This document shows, piece by piece, positions 58,560 through 64,000 of a stretch of DNA of 64,000 nt. The stretch lies in the NCBI GenBank assembly GCA_029948255.1, contig JALIZF010001691.1:248001-312000 (forward strand), written 5' to 3'. This stretch comes from Telmatactis stephensoni (Eukaryota; Cnidaria; Anthozoa; Actiniaria; Isophelliidae). Each line of letters opens with the position of its first letter. Position 1 is the first letter of the stretch. Position numbers and translations under genes: made by a program. Below the pieces are notes generated by a model. The model ran no database searches. It was not told where the DNA came from and saw only the letters and a list, made by a program, of their open reading frames with translations.

Positions 58560-60600
58560 TGAAATATGGCGACCAATTGAACTGTTCTGGACTGTAGCCT
58601 CACATTCAGGTGGAAAAACAAGTATTTTCAATAGTCCAGTTTCAAGATATGCTTCATCTGCCGTATACAAAGGATTCAAAACGAGGCTTCATATTAAAAC
58701 TTTTGTCTTGTTACGAATAAATGAGCTTTATGACGTAATGAGAGGTTAGTCAGTACAAAACAACAGTTATTCAATTTGGTCGACATATTTCGATCTGGTG
58801 AGTTAAGTTAATTTATTGAGCCGTATTTCGTTGATCGAGGCCTGCAGTCTCATTGGTGTGCGGTATTCTTCTCTGTCATAATTACCTTGGGCGCACAACA
58901 GTGGAAATTCAGTGAGCGTACCACAAACAAGGACGACTAGCTTGTAATATTTTGCGTTCACGCAAGCTCGCCTACGTTAGCAGAAGTCGTTTCGAAATAT
59001 GAGATTCACAAACCACCACAAATATACTGCATAATAAACACTCAAAGGATTAACAAGTGATTCTGCATGAAGGGGTTCACACATTCTAAATGATCTTCTT
59101 TTGTTTCCTGGCTTGAGGCCCTTCCATACAAGCGACGTTTCTATGACAATTATTACTATGACGTCAAGGTTGTTTATGAGGGGAGGGGTGGGGAGAGAGA
59201 ATCGTCTAGAACAAAAGAAATTTAAACAAAATTTCCCCTGCTAAAAAGGTTTAAGAGGGGATTTTTTTCAAGTTCGAGCAGTGAACGACAAAAACTCCCG
59301 AGTTGAAGAATAGCTGTTGTACAGAATTAAAATCATTTCTGTCAGAAAGTTTAAGTTGTTTGTAAATAGTTTTGGCCGATGAAAGTTGAATCAAAGTGTT
59401 AATCCAGAACGAAAATTTGGATTAAAACTCGCACGATGGTCTAGTTTTTGGCGCTTTTCGCCATTATTGCTCGTCATTGAAAAAAATCTCCTCTTAATCT
59501 CAAATAGTCTGGTATCGATCCAAATATACGATGTGTCGATATTTAATAACGAATATTTATTGCATTTGAAGGCTGTTACCGCATTTCTTCGTTTTATCAA
59601 ACACATTTTATATCGATTTTCTTTGTGTTGTTACTATATTATATCTGCCTCCAATGACCATGACCCTTTGCGTTTAAACAATAGATTGTTTTGATGTGAC
59701 GTCATGATTGTGGTAATTCATTTTTGTGGCTACAATTAGACTTTTCCAAGTCGTTACCAGACTATTGCAACTCTTTCCTCTAAGTCGGGAACGTTTAACC
59801 GCGAGGACTTTGCCAATTAAGTCGCGATTGGAATTGAAGATAGGGAAATGAGGTAAGCTGACTTTTAATCATTTCAGTTTTCTTGGATCGTAAAGGTTTT
59901 CTGACGTCAACATTCTATGTTGTTGAAACAGTCTTTAATTAGAGCGACTCCAAAGAAAGGTTGAACAGAAACATTCAAAATTTATCTAATCCGTGCCTAT
60001 TTAAAATGAAGTTTTTAAATGGGTGGACGGTTCGGTTCGCCTTCAACGTCCTCCCTCTATCTTGGCTCATTATAATAATAGGAATCCTAATAGTCCATTT
60101 TCGAGATATTCTTCGCCATATACAAAGGACTCAGAACGAGGCTCCTTTAACGTGTATATACGTGTTTCAAAAGCCGGTAGAGTTGGTGAATCTAAATCTG
60201 AGACAAAACGTAAATAGATTGCATTGTGTTCCTTGACTAAAATACGAAAAAAAACAATATTCTAACTCATTACAAGCATCATAACGTATATTCCATTATT
60301 ACAACAAACTGCTTCATTCGACTTTGTATATATCAACATTTACAGCTAGTTTTAGATGTCAGATCTCCGACCGTCAACGTTTTTTTTTTTTTGAAATATG
60401 TATATATAGCTTTAAATTCTAATACTAATGATAATAATTAGCTGTTCTTTTTGAAAATCATTTACAATGAGAAAGCTATCCCAATGGCCGACTTCCGAGT
60501 TTGAATACGAGGTTACGTGCATAAACCCCAGTCAATCGTAACAAGACAAAAGTTTTAACACGTAAGACGGAGGTCAAGCTGCGAACCTTTTCCCCTGGCA
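58560..60600. repeat. dispersed repeat family, at least two copies
   Basis: 'AATAGTCCAGTTTCAAGATATG', 'CTTC', 'GCCGTATACAAAGGATTC', 'AAAACGAGGCTTC' at about 58630-58690 matches 'AATAGTCCATTTTCGAGATATTCTTCGCCATATACAAAGGACTC', 'AGAACGAGGCTCC' at about 60090-60145. A related phrase ('GTTTGAATACGAGG') is near 60500. No coding capacity seen. Confidence 0.55.
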
Positions 60601-63600
60601 TGACTAGTCATTATAGCTTTATTAACACGTTTAAACATCGTGTTATTTCAGAGGTAACGATAGAGTTAGGGTTGAGTTAGAGTAAGGTAAGTATACTTAG
60701 CCTTATAACCTCCATGAGAGTTTTTAAAGTGGTTAGTATAAAGCAATGCAAGTTTTGCTGAATAAACTCTGATATCATCGATGATGTTATATACGTACAT
60801 GATATCAGTGATGTTACAAGTGTTTTACGCACGGTATTAGCAAAAGAACAATGATATATGCAGTTTTTCTAACCATTTGAGTCTGACTTTTGTAAACCTT
60901 ATTTTAAACAAAACGAATTTAAAACGTCAGCGAGAACAAGTAGGATTAGTGATTGAGGGCTTTGTTACATATCTACTGTTTGACGTCATTCATTATGGAT
61001 AATAATGGGCGTGTGGTACAAAAATAAACAGCTAATTACATTCGATGCTAATATTATACATTGACTACAAAATTTGAGTTCATGCAAGAGAATAATACAT
61101 TCCAGTTTTCAAAATTTTGGAAGACATATATAGATATTAGTCTTATAGTTTATGTTGAAATTTTATGTTTTAGATAGAATTGTAACGAAATAAAAATATA
61201 TCTATTCTAGCGGCATCTACAAGTCACTAGTACTATCATAAATAATTGACGATAACTTAAGCATTAGAAAACAGCGCTAAAGTATGTTCCCCGCTGGCTC
61301 ACCGGACAATAACAACTGAGAACTGAGTACAAATATGGATGGCTATCCGTGCTGGTAAATCGTTTATCTAAGACAACACAATAAATGCGTTGTTTTCGAG
61401 GTGTACTCCAGAACAATTGCTTTTCATTTATTTTAGATAAAAAGTGTTTTAATATGAATAATAGATGAAGATAGGAAACTCCACCATTAGGCTAGGCTAA
61501 GAAGATTATTCAAACATGACTGAGAAGAGAAAATGCCTTTTTTATGAAATATAATTTAATGCTTTTGAAATATTCTTAAATTATAAAATTATTAATCACT
61601 GTATTTTGAGTTCAAAAATATTTTTGATGATTTTTTGTTTTGTTTTTGATCCTTATTTTTATTCAAGATATCAAAACATTTCAATTTTGTACAAGTAAAG
61701 ATTCTTTCGTGTAAATAATGAAAATTGAAATACTAGCCAGGATCTTATGGTTTTCTATTTCATGGCGATGTGGTCAAATTAATAAGTATTATCCCACACT
61801 GAGTACAAAAGAGCATAATTTCATATTCCATAGCTTTGGTCCTGCTTCTAAAAACGTTTCATACAGTCACTCTATTGTGTTCTTGGATGGTTTACAACAA
61901 CCGTACATAAATGTATTTGAGCCTCACCTTGTAAAATCAGTGATTCTGTAGCCATAGAGAAGTTTTTAAGAACGTCACCAACGAATCCGTCTTAACTCAT
62001 CACAACTGAATCTATTTGTCGAGCAACAATAGACTTTGCAGGGATAATAGTGACACGTTCACACTCGAGTCAAAAGAACCGAACAAGTGGATTAGGAGCA
62101 CCGCAAATCAACTAGTAAACGAAGCCATGTTGAAAATTAGACGAGGGATTTTCCATTGATAAGAACGATTATTACCTGACACCATGGGGTTTCAATCATC
62201 ATATCACGTGACCTCATATCTGGCTATTAAACAGTATGTGGTGGATTTTATTGTTTTATAAACAATATTATACTACATAAAAGCCCATACCAGCACATTT
62301 CTAGGACATATTTTCCTTGACAAATATATGTCTTGTTTAGATGAGAAAATTTGACCAAATTTCATGTAAGCAATGCAATTTTACTATGAAATTTGTTTAT
62401 ATAGATTGTAGAATTCCTTTGGCCATAGAAAATTGGCTTGTGTTGAAGGGCGATGTGGCATCACACTTGACAGTTTTCACAAATATAAGGCAAACTTTAT
62501 GGAAAAAGTGAAAGGATTGTCGACTGCTGCATCATTCGAGCAGGGCTTATTATTTGAAAACAAAACATATAGATTAGCTCAGGGTAGAACTAGGCAGCTT
62601 AAAAACAAGAGGCATTGTTTTCAAATATCCACCGAGTTCATAGAGCTGAAATGTACTGGTGTATTATCATATGATTACATTATGTTTTAATATTGTTTAT
62701 AAGACTAGAAATTTAACATGCTATCACGTGACTACAGAGCCATAGTTATATCAGTCCACTCAGTAAACCCAAAGTAGATAAAAAGCTAATTTGCAAGTAC
62801 TTCAAGTACATGAATATGCAATTAGACGTTGAAGTGGGCGAAAATGGACTCTGTCTGCGGAAAGAGATAAACCACTTAATAAGATAAAATACTCTTGTAG
62901 CTAACTAGATGCAAGGCCATGCACTAACCAATCGGCGTTTGGAACATTGACAACCTGTTAGCGTGGCTCTGAGGGAAAACATTTGCACCCAGTGTGTCGC
63001 TTGATGACCGGTGTAGAGTTCTTACCATTAATGGCGCAATAGGGGGAAGGGAAACGACTAAATAACTAGTAATCCTTCAAGAAATTTCGACAAGGTCACA
63101 ATGTTACAACTCACTACAGCACTGACAGTCGTTTTATCCGAGTTATCTACAGCTTAAAAATTCCTAACGTACTTCAAAGAGAAGTAATTCAATAATATTA
63201 CACTCCAAACGTTTGACAGCGCTAACCGCGTAGCCTTTTAAAATATTATTTAACCTTGCAATATACTTTATGACAGATATTGGGTGCGCAGTTTGTTGAG
63301 TATCTATGTCAATACAGAATGATTACTTGCAATGCTGGAGGGCAATAATTACAATTCCCACCGGAATTTTACTATCTGTGTTAACAAGTTTTGAGTTTTT
63401 GGTAAGCCAGAAAAGGCTACAAATTCAGTTAGAAGTGACAAGGCCGTAAAACATATTGCGCATGTCAGTCCGCTCACCAGTAAAATTGCAGGCGACAGTG
63501 TGGGGTTTTACCTTTGGCCAAGTGTAAACGTGTTTTTTTTTTTCTGTCGGCCAAAAGTTAATGTCAGAACCAAAGCTAATTATTTTTAAACATAACTTAC

Positions 63601-64000
63601 CATATTATTTCCCACTCGTAGCAGGCTGTTACAGCTTTTTGACTGACTCTGTCACAGCGCTCTTACGATTCAAAAAAACCGTCATTTGCCATTGTTTTTG
63701 GATGATCTTCTTTAAATATCATTTCACATTTCCTAGCAAGCGATTTAAGTCCAACGGAAAAATCCTTCTCAAAAACATGCAATGTAAAATACTTTAAAAT
63801 GTGATCAAAGTCGCGAAAATTTTGAAAATTGGTAACCGCGCGCGCAGTCAGTTTTTGCGCATGGCAAATACGTTTTTCTTCCCTGTCGCTATAAGTGAGC
63901 ACAAAGAATAACGTTAGTAGAAGGAATTATGGGATATTTCTTATGTTCTTATTACGTAGAATAGATCTATTTTCCTAAATTGTTGAAAGAAACTGTCAAA
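60601..64000. other. intergenic, nothing recognised
   Basis: Open frames of 60-90 codons (for example near 61718 and 62433) show no known domain, signal peptide or splice context. I see no clear tandem array or foldback in this stretch. Confidence 0.35.

Noticed and set aside
62433..62690. 85-codon frame as a gene
   Set aside because: Starts at a non-ATG codon, no domain, no splice or polyadenylation context.

Overview
The window is nuclear DNA of an animal. It is AT-rich, has GT-AG introns, canonical AATAAA signals and many short foldback (MITE-type) repeats. The gene content (Shaker-superfamily Kv channels, a SCUBE-type EGF/CUB secreted protein, an arylsulfatase-B-like gene, ChaC2) and the many small inverted-repeat elements ending in 'CCAATCAGAGCGCGCG'-like sequence point to a cnidarian, most likely an anthozoan. 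This assignment is inference; no ribosomal or mitochondrial marker is present.

Layout. 0-3.3 kb: a pogo/Tigger (CENP-B superfamily)-type transposase-derived gene with two Pipsqueak-type HTH domains and a degenerate catalytic triad, so probably a domesticated gene. 3.3-6.9 kb: repeats, including an element with two divergent tRNA-like modules and a nested MITE pair. 7-8.3 kb: a single-exon 240-residue protein of unknown function. 9.06-10.47 kb: a 1.4-kb near-perfect palindrome. 15.2-21.9 kb: a seven-exon sulfatase-fold gene with a Pro/Thr-rich stalk and a C-terminal membrane segment, whose catalytic Cys and two catalytic His are all replaced. 27.2-35.7 kb: a nine-exon secreted SCUBE homologue with a long unfamiliar N-terminal domain. 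36.9-38.7 kb (minus): three-exon ChaC2 gamma-glutamylcyclotransferase. 43.3-49.0 kb (plus) and 50.7-56.7 kb (minus): two convergently transcribed Kv channel genes. 56.7-64 kb: no gene recognised, mostly repeats.

Every multi-exon model was assembled by hand from splice sites, and each gives a reading frame whose length divides exactly by three. The sulfatase-like and SCUBE-like genes both make extracellular proteins and lie next to each other on the same strand. The two Kv genes share a zinc-type T1 domain (HX5CX20CC), a Thr for Val change in the filter and a short tail, which suggests local duplication and divergence. The most unusual points are the pseudo-sulfatase, the dead-triad transposase gene, a Kv gene whose S6 exon end and 5' splice site are repeated six times in tandem, and the large palindrome.
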